Below, piece after piece: positions 54,201-55,230 of a stretch of DNA of 64,000 nt. The first letter of the stretch is position 1. Every line of letters starts with the position of its first letter. Made by a program: the position numbers and the translations under genes. Source of the DNA: Procambarus clarkii (taxonomy: Eukaryota; Arthropoda; Malacostraca; Decapoda; Cambaridae); the NCBI RefSeq assembly GCF_040958095.1, contig NC_091217.1, positions 7,359,344-7,423,343 on the forward strand, written 5' to 3'. The notes under the pieces are model-generated. The model had not been told where the DNA came from. It did not search any database and worked only from the letters and a program-made list of their open reading frames with translations.

Positions 54201-55230
54201 TCTAAACTGTCTTTGAAAAAAATGTAGTTTACAGGGAGATTTTAGTCAAAACCTTATGTTAGAAGTTCAGTACACTTGGGGAAGAGGAACTGCTTAGGGG
54301 ATACTGTAACTACAAGAAATAATGACAAGAAACCTATAAGTCTACATAAAAGTATAGTGCAGGCCTTTTTTGCTAACCAAATCAAATAAAACATTTGTGT
54401 TCATAAATGGTTGTACATTTATAGATAAATTTACATACAATCTTGATACATTTTTTTACATAAGCAAAGTTCATAATAACAGAAAATGTAGCCACTATAG
54501 CTATACACACAATAATCTAGATTCGGATTTAAAAGCTTTGTGAAGGGAAGAACCAAGAGCCTTAGGACATTCAAATAAATTGCTTCTGATGTTATACTTG
54601 CATATTCAATACATACATTTAATAGTCACAAAATACCAATCAAGCTATATCTTAAATGCATATTAAACTAATTTTTTAACTACTAACGATGCCAAGTTCT
54701 GCTTCATGTGCCAGCAGGAACCGTAGCAATTGGTGAGATTGTTGAAGTTTCCCTGCTGGTAGGGGCATGGCAGTAGCAACTGTAGTCACAGCATTATTGT
54801 TATAGTAGTAGCAAGGCAGGGCTCATTACCCTTCTTTTCCTGTCAATTTCCATGCCAGTTTCCACCAGAACATGATACATGTTAAAGCATGATTAGCAAA
54901 GCTTTGCTATCTTAATATCATGTATCCAGATAGAACTTGATGCACAGTATTTCTCCTTTCGTAGTTGACAAGTAAGTCTCGAACCAATAGATGTTTTGTT
55001 ATATCTTTTCACACACATTTTTTAACATAACTGGGGCTTAGATTCTGTCTATGGGGGATGTTGGTGAGTATTTGTTTAGTTTGATAGTTGCATATTAGGA
55101 AGAAAAAGTCATACAATATAATAATATTAAATTCATAATGGTAAAAAACTGCAATTACATTTCAGATGAAGATGATGACTCCCCCATGATTCGTGGATTT
55201 TCCGATGATGAGCCACTAGTGATCGCCTGA
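5847..55230 (+). CDS. SORL1: SORL1 (SorLA/LR11) sortilin-related receptor, 36 exons, 5' end outside window
   Basis: Type I membrane sorting receptor of the VPS10p family. In known members the luminal part binds cargo and the tail engages retromer, GGA and AP adaptors to move cargo between Golgi, endosomes and the surface. The 36 exons total 6225 nt (2074 codons plus stop), all with GT-AG introns and matching phases. Counting from the first residue in the window: VPS10p about 1-535, ten-cysteine module about 535-667, YWTD propeller 668-947, EGF-like about 945-1000, nine LDLR class A repeats 1003-1410, six FN3 domains 1413-1990, membrane helix about 1997-2021, tail 2022-2074. Human SORL1 is about 2214 residues with 11 class A repeats, so two fewer are seen here. 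The signal peptide and propeptide exon is not in the window. LDLR and FN3 modules behind VPS10p exclude sortilin and the SorCS proteins. Confidence 0.95.
6272..6412. repeat. Palindromic repeat PAL, complete but diverged
   Basis: Inverted ends CCCAAACCACACGTC and GCGTGGTTTGGTCGTC; inner arms GCGTTTCGGTCCGTCCTGGA and CGACTTGATAATGGTCCAGG. Lies in the 473-nt intron between the first two window exons. Confidence 0.75.
6554..6715 (+). CDS. SORL1: SORL1 exon: VPS10p propeller blade
   Basis: 54 codons, phase 0 at both ends, between GTTTTCAG and GTAGGT. Reads [18 protein letters not shown] and later [16 protein letters not shown], corresponding to the family's YIFADAYAQYLW and NLLLGFD segments. The Asp box is degenerate (THNNGINV). 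Confidence 0.92.
6888..7045 (+). CDS. SORL1: SORL1 exon: VPS10p propeller blade with Asp box
   Basis: Starts [28 protein letters not shown] is a canonical Asp box. Ends with two bases of a serine codon before GTTAGT. Continues with a YVEREEPSG segment matching the family's IERHEPSG. Confidence 0.92.
7046..8235. other. Intron, no element recognised beyond simple repeats
   Basis: Holds a 20-nt T run near 7600 and a (GT)n/(AC)n palindrome at 7695-7724. The open frame at 7140-7376 has no homology I recognise. Confidence 0.5.
8236..8320 (+). CDS. SORL1: SORL1 exon: VPS10p propeller
   Basis: Short 85-nt exon whose first base completes the serine codon left open by the previous exon. Reads [20 protein letters not shown] and ends FAVKKV, corresponding to the family segment VRDFQLRDKYMFATKVV. 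Confidence 0.9.
8930..9226 (+). repeat. SINE-A full copy preceded by an extra tRNA-like 3' half
   Basis: The full SINE begins GGGAGCCGGTCGGCC at 8968 and runs through the body to ATCATCTCGAGATAACCTCA. Directly upstream (8930-8967) is a second tRNA T-arm segment, GGTTCAATCCCGGGCGCC, i.e. a partial tandem head. Confidence 0.8.
9696..9833 (+). CDS. SORL1: SORL1 exon: VPS10p propeller
   Basis: 46 codons, phase 0 at both ends, after a long T tract and TACAG. Reads [20 protein letters not shown] and ends [10 protein letters not shown]; matches the HLLGS...LWVSF and YYIADASE segments of SORL1. Confidence 0.93.
9834..10638. other. Intron, nothing recognised
   Basis: AT-rich, no coding signal. Confidence 0.4.
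10639..10746. repeat. T tract, (TTTC)n and (TC)n compound microsatellite
   Basis: A 26-nt T run is followed by about 17 TTTC units and a short TC run: a polypyrimidine block of about 105 nt. It abuts a GC-rich repeat. The Lys/Glu-rich open frames on the minus strand are artefacts. Confidence 0.9.
10747..11512. repeat. GC-rich dispersed repeat of unknown class
   Basis: Ends with CCCAGAAAATG and CATTACATTCAATGCTG, also found at 21377-21410 and 45384-45413. An internal GACCCGAAGGATC...CTGAACCCC recurs at 15841. GC content contrasts with the flanks. No RT or transposase motif is seen. Confidence 0.55.
11513..11904. other. Intron, nothing recognised
   Basis: AT-rich; ends in the pyrimidine tract and ATAG acceptor of the next exon. 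Confidence 0.4.
11905..12056 (+). CDS. SORL1: SORL1 exon: VPS10p propeller
   Basis: Reads [18 protein letters not shown] then [16 protein letters not shown], matching the family's VFVCVSHSNNRTNLYISE and KFSLSLENVLYYSP. Ends in phase 2 before GTAATC, ahead of the largest intron (5.3 kb). Confidence 0.93.
12057..13079. other. Intron, nothing recognised
   Basis: First kilobase of the 5.3-kb intron; AT-rich, with no domain in its short frames. Confidence 0.4.
13080..13660 (-). pseudogene. piggyBac-type transposase remnant, internally deleted
   Basis: Minus-strand frame from about 13600 to 13500 reads [20 protein letters not shown] then [16 protein letters not shown], the WKGR(L)xFxxYxPxKPHKYG core of piggyBac DDE transposases. 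At lower coordinates comes [11 protein letters not shown] and a broken-frame cysteine-rich tail ([20 protein letters not shown]), the C-terminal zinc-binding domain. Little lies between, so most of the catalytic half is deleted, and stops and shifts occur. Family known; reading by eye. Confidence 0.65.
13661..15699. other. Intron, possible further transposon debris
   Basis: Open frames at 13569-13883 (+) and 14012-14314 (-) have no domain I can name. They may be more of the piggyBac copy's N-terminal half, but I cannot show it. Confidence 0.3.
15700..15920. repeat. Fragment of the GC-rich dispersed repeat
   Basis: Shares GACCCGAAGGATCTGAACCCC-type sequence (15841-15861) with 11035-11066. No coding signal. 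Confidence 0.45.
16010..16690 (+). pseudogene. LINE (non-LTR) reverse transcriptase C-terminus and 3' tail, LINE-1 of this window
   Basis: Frame from 16020: [42 protein letters not shown] and [16 protein letters not shown], the thumb region of Jockey/CR1-like RTs. The frame then shifts: [16 protein letters not shown], then [11 protein letters not shown]...SGCEEP. The tail GGAGGCCTGG...GGGGACGCTAAGCCCCGG ends in TTCAAGGTAAC repeats. The same 3' end is at 20868, 31384 and 61245. Confidence 0.75.
16691..17379. other. Intron with a fragment of the PAL flank
   Basis: TTTCAGCCACATTATTGTGA at 17229-17248 matches the sequence just outside PAL at 6420 and 33732. Otherwise nothing recognised. Confidence 0.45.
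17380..17596 (+). CDS. SORL1: SORL1 exon: VPS10p propeller, FADLHRIEG segment
   Basis: Starts after CATCCACAG; the first base completes serine. [17 protein letters not shown] matches the family's FADFHRVEGLQGVYIA, and [10 protein letters not shown] is an Asp box. Has one cysteine near the end (FDCER), as in the homologous position of human SORL1. Confidence 0.94.
17740..17925 (+). CDS. SORL1: SORL1 exon: VPS10p propeller with Asp box
   Basis: 62 codons, phase 0. Contains [20 protein letters not shown], almost identical to the family's [20 protein letters not shown], followed by the Asp box STDAGINW. Confidence 0.95.
18038..18187 (+). CDS. SORL1: SORL1 exon: VPS10p propeller with Asp box
   Basis: 50 codons, phase 0. 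Contains [14 protein letters not shown] and the Asp box [14 protein letters not shown], matching YTWGDHGGIITAI and [14 protein letters not shown] of the family. Confidence 0.95.
18431..18532 (+). CDS. SORL1: SORL1 exon: end of VPS10p propeller
   Basis: 34 codons, phase 0, after TTTACAG. Reads [20 protein letters not shown], matching the family's [20 protein letters not shown], and ends QWIIVK. Confidence 0.95.
18533..19160. other. Intron, nothing recognised
   Basis: Read-through of the exon frame gives an open run to 18847 but no conserved sequence. Confidence 0.5.
19161..19576 (+). CDS. SORL1: SORL1 exon: ten-cysteine (10CC) module of VPS10p domain
   Basis: The longest exon (416 nt). It encodes exactly ten cysteines from FESKC to ITACP, the hallmark module that closes the VPS10p propeller in sortilins. 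Conserved strings include [34 protein letters not shown] and [11 protein letters not shown]. Ends in phase 2 before GTAAGT. Confidence 0.96.
19702..19799. repeat. Palindromic repeat PAL, short variant
   Basis: Inverted arms AACCCAACCCTCTCATATGA... and ...CATGTGTGGATTGGTTTA around GTCCATCCTGGACCATTATC. It keeps the outer and central motifs but has its own stem sequence (GTAACTTTCATT). Confidence 0.55.
20147..20640. mobile_element. About 490-bp fold-back element with tRNA-like ends
   Basis: Imperfect palindrome centred near 20382. Left arm: CAAATCCACAAGGGC, GGTTCGAACCTATGTCCGAG, CCAGGGTTTTACATAATTCC, CTATTCTACCTCTTCGCC. The right arm has the reverse complements in order: GGCGAAGAGGTAGAATAG, GGAAATTGTGTGAAACCCTG, ACGTAGGTTCGAACCCTC, GGCCCTTGTGGATGTG. 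Each end is a tRNA-like sequence with a B-box. No coding capacity. Confidence 0.8.
20868..21150 (-). pseudogene. LINE-1 RT C-terminus and 3' tail fragment, reverse
   Basis: Minus strand: [16 protein letters not shown], then a degraded equivalent of the YLINQA...SGCE tail and CCGCGGGGATATTGATCC at the 3' end. Same region as 16380-16650. Confidence 0.65.
21151..21260 (-). repeat. SINE/LINE shared 3' tail fragment
   Basis: Plus strand CTTGAGGTTATCTTGAGATG then GGCCTGGTTCTCGACCAGGCC: the common tail in reverse, inserted next to the LINE-1 fragment. Confidence 0.6.
21283..21410. repeat. Short tandem repeat (about 27 bp x3) at the end of the GC-rich repeat
   Basis: CCTGATAGTTTCAGGGAGCC-type units repeat three times, followed by GGGGCTCACC and CATTACATTCAACGCTGG, the end shared with 11487 and 45384. 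Confidence 0.65.
21411..22361. other. Intron, nothing recognised
   Basis: AT-rich up to the acceptor CCATAG at 22356-22361. Confidence 0.4.
22362..22542 (+). CDS. SORL1: SORL1 exon: LDLR class B (YWTD) propeller, blade 1
   Basis: First base completes the threonine codon from the 10CC exon. Reads [20 protein letters not shown] then [24 protein letters not shown] is the class B motif. Phase 0 at the 3' end before GTAAGT. Confidence 0.94.
22543..23050. other. Intron, nothing recognised
   Basis: AT-rich; ends in a T tract and CCAACAG. Confidence 0.5.
23051..23286 (+). CDS. SORL1: SORL1 exon: YWTD propeller, blade 2
   Basis: Reads [20 protein letters not shown], then [20 protein letters not shown] (degenerate YWTD motif YFVD) and [14 protein letters not shown], a standard class B blade ending. 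Phase 2 at the 3' end. Confidence 0.94.
23287..24180. other. Intron, nothing recognised
   Basis: AT-rich, no coding signal. Confidence 0.4.
24181..24330 (-). pseudogene. Second LINE family (LINE-2) 3' end fragment, reverse
   Basis: Minus-strand frame [20 protein letters not shown] then [16 protein letters not shown]. Its layout parallels the C-terminal peptide of LINE-1 ([14 protein letters not shown]). TTGATACCTGG is duplicated at one end, like a short tail repeat. Confidence 0.5.
24405..24480 (+). CDS. SORL1: SORL1 exon: YWTD propeller, blade 3
   Basis: 76-nt exon after TTTCAG; first base completes glycine. [20 protein letters not shown] fits the (F/Y)WTDW...I.R..LDG blade pattern (YITD here). 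Phase 0 before GTGAGT. Confidence 0.92.
24812..24961 (+). CDS. SORL1: SORL1 exon: YWTD propeller, blade 4
   Basis: 50 codons after CCCCAG, phase 0. Contains [20 protein letters not shown] and [20 protein letters not shown] is the strongly conserved class B strand; FFAD replaces YWTD. Confidence 0.94.
25438..25528. repeat. Palindromic repeat PAL, right arm truncated
   Basis: TTGACCAGACCACACACTAA, then GGGACGACGACGTTTCGG and TCGATCGACTTGAGAATGG, where the second arm stops. Confidence 0.75.
25771..25967 (+). CDS. SORL1: SORL1 exon: YWTD propeller, blade 5, start of EGF-like segment
   Basis: Reads [20 protein letters not shown] (FWDD motif, matching the family's IYWDDW) and later [20 protein letters not shown], which closes the propeller and brings the first EGF cysteine. 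Phase 2 before GTAAGT. Confidence 0.94.
25968..27598. other. Intron, nothing recognised
   Basis: Moderately AT-rich with a few open frames (26111-26308, 26416-26601) that match no family I know. Confidence 0.35.
27599..27680 (+). CDS. SORL1: SORL1 exon: EGF-like segment
   Basis: 82 nt after CCGTCAG; first base completes glycine. Reads [27 protein letters not shown], where the C-x3-C and C-x-C spacing is that of the EGF-like module following an LDLR class B propeller. Phase 0 before GTGTGT. Confidence 0.9.
27681..28249. other. Intron, nothing recognised
   Basis: AT-rich, no coding signal. Confidence 0.4.
28250..28970 (-). pseudogene. LINE reverse transcriptase C-terminus (CR1/Jockey-like, LINE-3)
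   Basis: Minus-strand open frame 28964-28584: [80 protein letters not shown], the thumb and C-terminal part of a CR1/Jockey-like RT, uninterrupted for 126 residues. Downstream (28580-28250) similarity continues with stops and shifts. It lacks the catalytic palm (FADD box), so it is 5' truncated and inactive. Confidence 0.8.
28983..29029. repeat. (GT)n microsatellite
   Basis: 47 nt of GT next to the LINE-3 fragment; the following TGGGTATTGG / TGTGGGTGACGG text repeats imperfectly. Confidence 0.95.
29335..29625. repeat. Minisatellite, about 30-bp unit, about 9-10 copies
   Basis: Units of the form TGTCTGGCCTGATAGCCCGG followed by a variable G-rich spacer (CAGGGGCA, CGGGGGCG, TGGGGGTGGGG). GC-rich against an AT-rich intron. 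The open frames on the minus strand are repeat artefacts. Confidence 0.85.
29626..30061. other. Intron remainder, nothing recognised
   Basis: AT-rich up to the TTCTAG acceptor. Confidence 0.45.
30062..30256 (+). CDS. SORL1: SORL1 exon: EGF remainder and LDLR class A repeat 1
   Basis: 65 codons, phase 0. EGF end [15 protein letters not shown] is followed by class A repeat 1, from CPENFFMC to [13 protein letters not shown], with the acidic calcium cage D..DC..SDE intact. The sixth cysteine comes from the next exon (GSPEC). Confidence 0.94.
30257..30559. other. Intron, nothing recognised
   Basis: 303-nt AT-rich intron between class A repeats 1 and 2. Confidence 0.6.
30560..30723 (+). CDS. SORL1: SORL1 exon: LDLR class A repeat 2
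   Basis: Starts GSPEC (last cysteine of repeat 1), then repeat 2 from CDPLSWKC through [18 protein letters not shown], and the first residues of repeat 3 (CPKSTFT). Phase 2 before GTAAGT. Confidence 0.94.
30724..31090. other. Intron, nothing recognised
   Basis: 367-nt intron between class A repeats 2 and 3; the open frame at 30773-30958 matches nothing known. Confidence 0.55.
31091..31203 (+). CDS. SORL1: SORL1 exon: LDLR class A repeat 3
   Basis: Reads [20 protein letters not shown] then DGSDEVNC: five cysteines complete repeat 3. Ends with the first cysteine of repeat 4 (TQCK) in phase 1. Flanked by AACTAG and GTAATA. Confidence 0.93.
31384..31583 (-). pseudogene. LINE-1 3' end, reverse orientation
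   Basis: Minus strand reads [20 protein letters not shown] then [20 protein letters not shown], the C-terminal peptide of the LINE-1 RT, followed by the tail CTAAGCCCCGGAAGCACCTC and AAGGTAACC repeats. The cleanest copy of this end in the window. Confidence 0.75.
31866..32030. repeat. (CA)n, (TA)n and (TTTA)n compound microsatellite
   Basis: About 85 nt CA, then about 36 nt TA, then about 25 nt TTTA. Confidence 0.95.
32343..32502 (+). CDS. SORL1: SORL1 exon: LDLR class A repeat 4 and start of repeat 5
   Basis: Acceptor GGAAAG, phase 1. [20 protein letters not shown] and [13 protein letters not shown] make repeat 4; [16 protein letters not shown] opens repeat 5, which finishes in the next exon 3.7 kb away. 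Phase 2 before GTAGCT. Confidence 0.93.
32503..33646. other. Intron, nothing recognised
   Basis: First part of the 3.7-kb intron that splits class A repeat 5; no coding signal. Confidence 0.4.
33647..33725 (+). repeat. Palindromic repeat PAL, right half only
   Basis: ATCGACTTGATAATGGTCC, AGGACGGACTGAAACATC, then CTAGTGTGTGGTTTGGTCAAC, followed by the usual outside sequence CAGCCACGTTATTGTGAC. Confidence 0.75.
33726..36136. other. Intron with (TG)n(TA)n at 34855-34957, otherwise nothing recognised
   Basis: A compound TG/TA microsatellite runs into TATAA and CATA units to 34973. The rest is AT-rich with no coding signal. Confidence 0.5.
36137..36214 (+). repeat. (TA)n plus 26-nt T run abutting a splice acceptor
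   Basis: TA tract 36139-36166, then T26 at 36181-36206, then GTAAATAG with the exon at 36215. The T run acts as the polypyrimidine tract. Confidence 0.85.
36215..36524 (+). CDS. SORL1: SORL1 exon: end of class A repeat 5, Thr/Pro linkers, repeat 6
   Basis: First base completes serine; [20 protein letters not shown] closes repeat 5. Then comes a Thr/Ser/Pro stretch of about 24 residues, repeat 6 (CTEFMFRC to [10 protein letters not shown]), and a second Thr-rich linker ([12 protein letters not shown]). Such linkers are usually O-glycosylated stalks (inference). The acceptor lies just behind a 26-nt T run. Phase 0 at the 3' end. Confidence 0.93.
36525..38279. other. Intron, nothing recognised
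   Basis: A somewhat GC-richer stretch (37680-38030) might be an old repeat, but nothing identifies it. Confidence 0.35.
38280..38482 (+). CDS. SORL1: SORL1 exon: LDLR class A repeats 7 and 8
   Basis: Phase 0 after [28 protein letters not shown] plus [12 protein letters not shown] is repeat 7 (first cysteine SCQK in the previous exon). [20 protein letters not shown] through [10 protein letters not shown] is repeat 8, finished in the next exon. Phase 2 before GTGAGT. Confidence 0.93.
38696..38946 (+). repeat. SINE-A, full copy
   Basis: tRNA-like head GGAGCCGGTCGGCCGAGCGG with B-box GGGTCGATCCCGG, body TACCTAAGAGTAAAATAGGT, tail GGAGGCCTGGTCGAGGACCG to CTCAAGATAACCTCAAGATA. Confidence 0.85.
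38947..39666. other. Intron, nothing recognised
   Basis: AT-rich; ends in an A-rich tract and the weak TTTAAG acceptor. Confidence 0.45.
39667..39835 (+). CDS. SORL1: SORL1 exon: end of class A repeat 8, repeat 9
   Basis: Uses a weak acceptor (TTTAAG, purine at -3); frame and homology fix it. SDEEGC completes repeat 8; [20 protein letters not shown] and [15 protein letters not shown] form repeat 9, the last. Phase 0 before GTGGGT. Confidence 0.92.
39836..40560. other. Intron with TATA-rich imperfect repeats at 40075-40185
   Basis: Imperfect TATATTGTATATACTTATA-type units repeat in both orientations; otherwise nothing. Confidence 0.5.
40561..40740 (+). CDS. SORL1: SORL1 exon: FN3 domain 1, first half
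   Basis: 60 codons, phase 0, after TTACAG. Begins [20 protein letters not shown] with the FN3 core tryptophan in KVKWEV. Ends HNISWTSNT before GTGAGT. Confidence 0.9.
40938..41225 (-). repeat. SINE-C, tRNA-derived, reverse orientation
   Basis: Same layout as 935-1245: AATAATAATTCATTGTGTAG at the tail side, GATGCAACCC, GGTGAACAGGGGTATTAGAT, then TCCCACCCAAGATTCGACCC and the tRNA-like head. Confidence 0.7.
41785..41908 (+). CDS. SORL1: SORL1 exon: FN3 domain 1, second half
   Basis: [20 protein letters not shown] shows the L.P.T.Y...V.. FN3 signature (F and G strands). Phase 1 at the 3' end before GTTAGT. Confidence 0.92.
41909..43137. other. Intron, nothing recognised
   Basis: Holds a T run at about 42979-43000; otherwise AT-rich without features. 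Confidence 0.4.
43138..43243 (+). CDS. SORL1: SORL1 exon: FN3 domain 2, first half
   Basis: [20 protein letters not shown] followed by [15 protein letters not shown] is a textbook FN3 A-C strand run (PP..., W.PP..NG.I..Y.V). Phase 2 before GTAAGT. Confidence 0.93.
43244..44137. other. Intron, nothing recognised
   Basis: AT-rich, no coding signal. Confidence 0.45.
44138..44243 (+). CDS. SORL1: SORL1 exon: FN3 domain 2, second half
   Basis: Reads [20 protein letters not shown] and ends [10 protein letters not shown], continuing directly into [10 protein letters not shown] of the next exon. Phase 0 before GTAAGT. Confidence 0.9.
44762..45018. mobile_element. Fold-back MITE, about 257 bp, inverted repeats about 65 bp
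   Basis: GGGGCCAGAATCACGAAGCA at the left and TGCTTCGTGAATCTGGCCCC-type sequence at the right are inverted. The arms continue through GAACCTGTACATCTTTTC / GAAAAGATGTACACGTTC and TCAATCTTTGG / CAAAGATTGGG. No coding potential, so non-autonomous. Confidence 0.75.
45150..45413. repeat. GC-rich dispersed repeat fragment
   Basis: Ends GGGAGCCTCCGAGACTCACC and CATTTCATTACATTCACC, as at 11487 and 21377. No coding motif. Confidence 0.5.
45549..45786 (+). CDS. SORL1: SORL1 exon: end of FN3 2, first part of FN3 3
   Basis: [18 protein letters not shown] ends domain 2. [20 protein letters not shown] is the B-C strand region of FN3 domain 3. Phase 1 before GTAAGT. Confidence 0.93.
45965..46167 (+). CDS. 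SORL1: SORL1 exon: end of FN3 3, first part of FN3 4
   Basis: [20 protein letters not shown] is the L.PG..Y.F.V.A signature of FN3 3. [19 protein letters not shown] opens FN3 4. Phase 0 before GTAAGA; the preceding intron is only 178 nt. Confidence 0.93.
46168..46997. other. Intron, nothing recognised
   Basis: AT-rich with short G runs (46793, 46929) and an ATTT repeat at 46962-46984 just before the acceptor. Confidence 0.45.
46998..47177 (+). CDS. SORL1: SORL1 exon: FN3 domain 4, second part
   Basis: 60 codons, phase 0, after [26 protein letters not shown] then [20 protein letters not shown] and [10 protein letters not shown] form strands C-G of FN3 4. Confidence 0.92.
47178..49129. other. 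Intron, possible old repeat at about 47560-48750
   Basis: Base composition rises to near 45 percent GC for about 1.2 kb without domain or tRNA-like motif. It could be a decayed transposon; I cannot identify it. Confidence 0.35.
49130..49255 (+). CDS. SORL1: SORL1 exon: FN3 domain 5, first part
   Basis: 42 codons, phase 0. [20 protein letters not shown] is an FN3 A-B strand run with the core tryptophan, then [15 protein letters not shown] before GTAAGT. Confidence 0.92.
49256..50250. other. Intron, nothing recognised
   Basis: AT-rich, no coding signal. Confidence 0.4.
50251..50296 (-). repeat. Palindromic repeat PAL, left half, joined to Penelope-like fragment
   Basis: GTTGACCAAATCGCACACTA then GGGACGACGACGTTTCG at 50280-50296. 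The palindrome stops and the Penelope-like frame begins immediately after. Confidence 0.7.
50297..50725 (+). pseudogene. Penelope-like element fragment: RT end and GIY-YIG endonuclease
   Basis: Frame 50346-50726 contains [20 protein letters not shown] (region between RT and endonuclease) and [20 protein letters not shown] then [25 protein letters not shown]...YFGETG..L..RL.EHK is the GIY-YIG nuclease domain of Penelope-like retroelements. The RT core is missing, so it is 5' truncated. The frame ends at a stop just before a SINE-A. Confidence 0.8.
50746..50993 (+). repeat. SINE-A, full copy (best preserved)
   Basis: tRNA-like head GGGAGCCGGTCGGCCGAGTG, anticodon-like GGACTTGTGATCC, B-box GGTTCGATCCCGGGCGCC, body GCAGTAAAATAGGTACCTGG, tail GGCCTGGTCGAGGACCGGG to TAGATAACCTCAAGA. 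Sits directly behind the Penelope-like fragment. Confidence 0.88.
50994..51418. other. Intron remainder, nothing recognised
   Basis: Ends in a T tract and AAACAG acceptor. Confidence 0.45.
51419..51690 (+). CDS. SORL1: SORL1 exon: end of FN3 5, first part of FN3 6
   Basis: Begins [20 protein letters not shown], with [20 protein letters not shown] as the domain 5 F-G strands, then [20 protein letters not shown] for domain 6. Phase 2 before GTAAGT. This is the least conserved stretch; the frame is fixed by both splice junctions. Confidence 0.89.
51691..53129. other. Intron with degenerate GATG and CT-rich tracts
   Basis: Imperfect GATG/GATA units at 52212-52295 and a CT-rich run with A14 at 52380-52492. 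No coding signal. Confidence 0.5.
53130..53320 (+). CDS. SORL1: SORL1 exon: end of FN3 domain 6, membrane-proximal
   Basis: Completes asparagine, then [20 protein letters not shown] and [20 protein letters not shown] (L..G..Y...V...D.DG, FN3 F-G strands). Ends VEKPLG in phase 1. Confidence 0.92.
53518..53715 (+). CDS. SORL1: SORL1 exon: transmembrane helix and retromer motif
   Basis: After TTCACAG, phase 1. One hydrophobic segment of about 25 residues (from [10 protein letters not shown] to VAVLAV) is followed by the stop-transfer run RHRR. Then comes [19 protein letters not shown] corresponds to human FANSHY, the VPS26/retromer-binding motif. Phase 1 before GTAAGT. Confidence 0.96.
53863..54100. 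repeat. Polypyrimidine block followed by polypurine block
   Basis: About 70 nt of CT/CC-rich sequence turns at about 53932-53942 (CTCTCTAGGGAGAGAGGG) into about 160 nt of GA/GGG-rich sequence, ending in GAGAATGAGAATGA units. It lies in the intron between the membrane-helix exon and the tail exon. Confidence 0.8.
54101..55165. other. Intron remainder, nothing recognised
   Basis: AT-rich up to the final coding exon. Confidence 0.45.
55166..55230 (+). CDS. SORL1: SORL1 terminal coding exon: acidic cluster and GGA motif
   Basis: Phase 1 after TTTCAG. Encodes an acidic cluster (DEDDDSPM) and ends [12 protein letters not shown], then TGA at 55228-55230. Human SORL1 ends GFSDDVPMVIA, the GGA/adaptor-binding terminus, so identity is unambiguous despite the exon's size. 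Confidence 0.96.
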
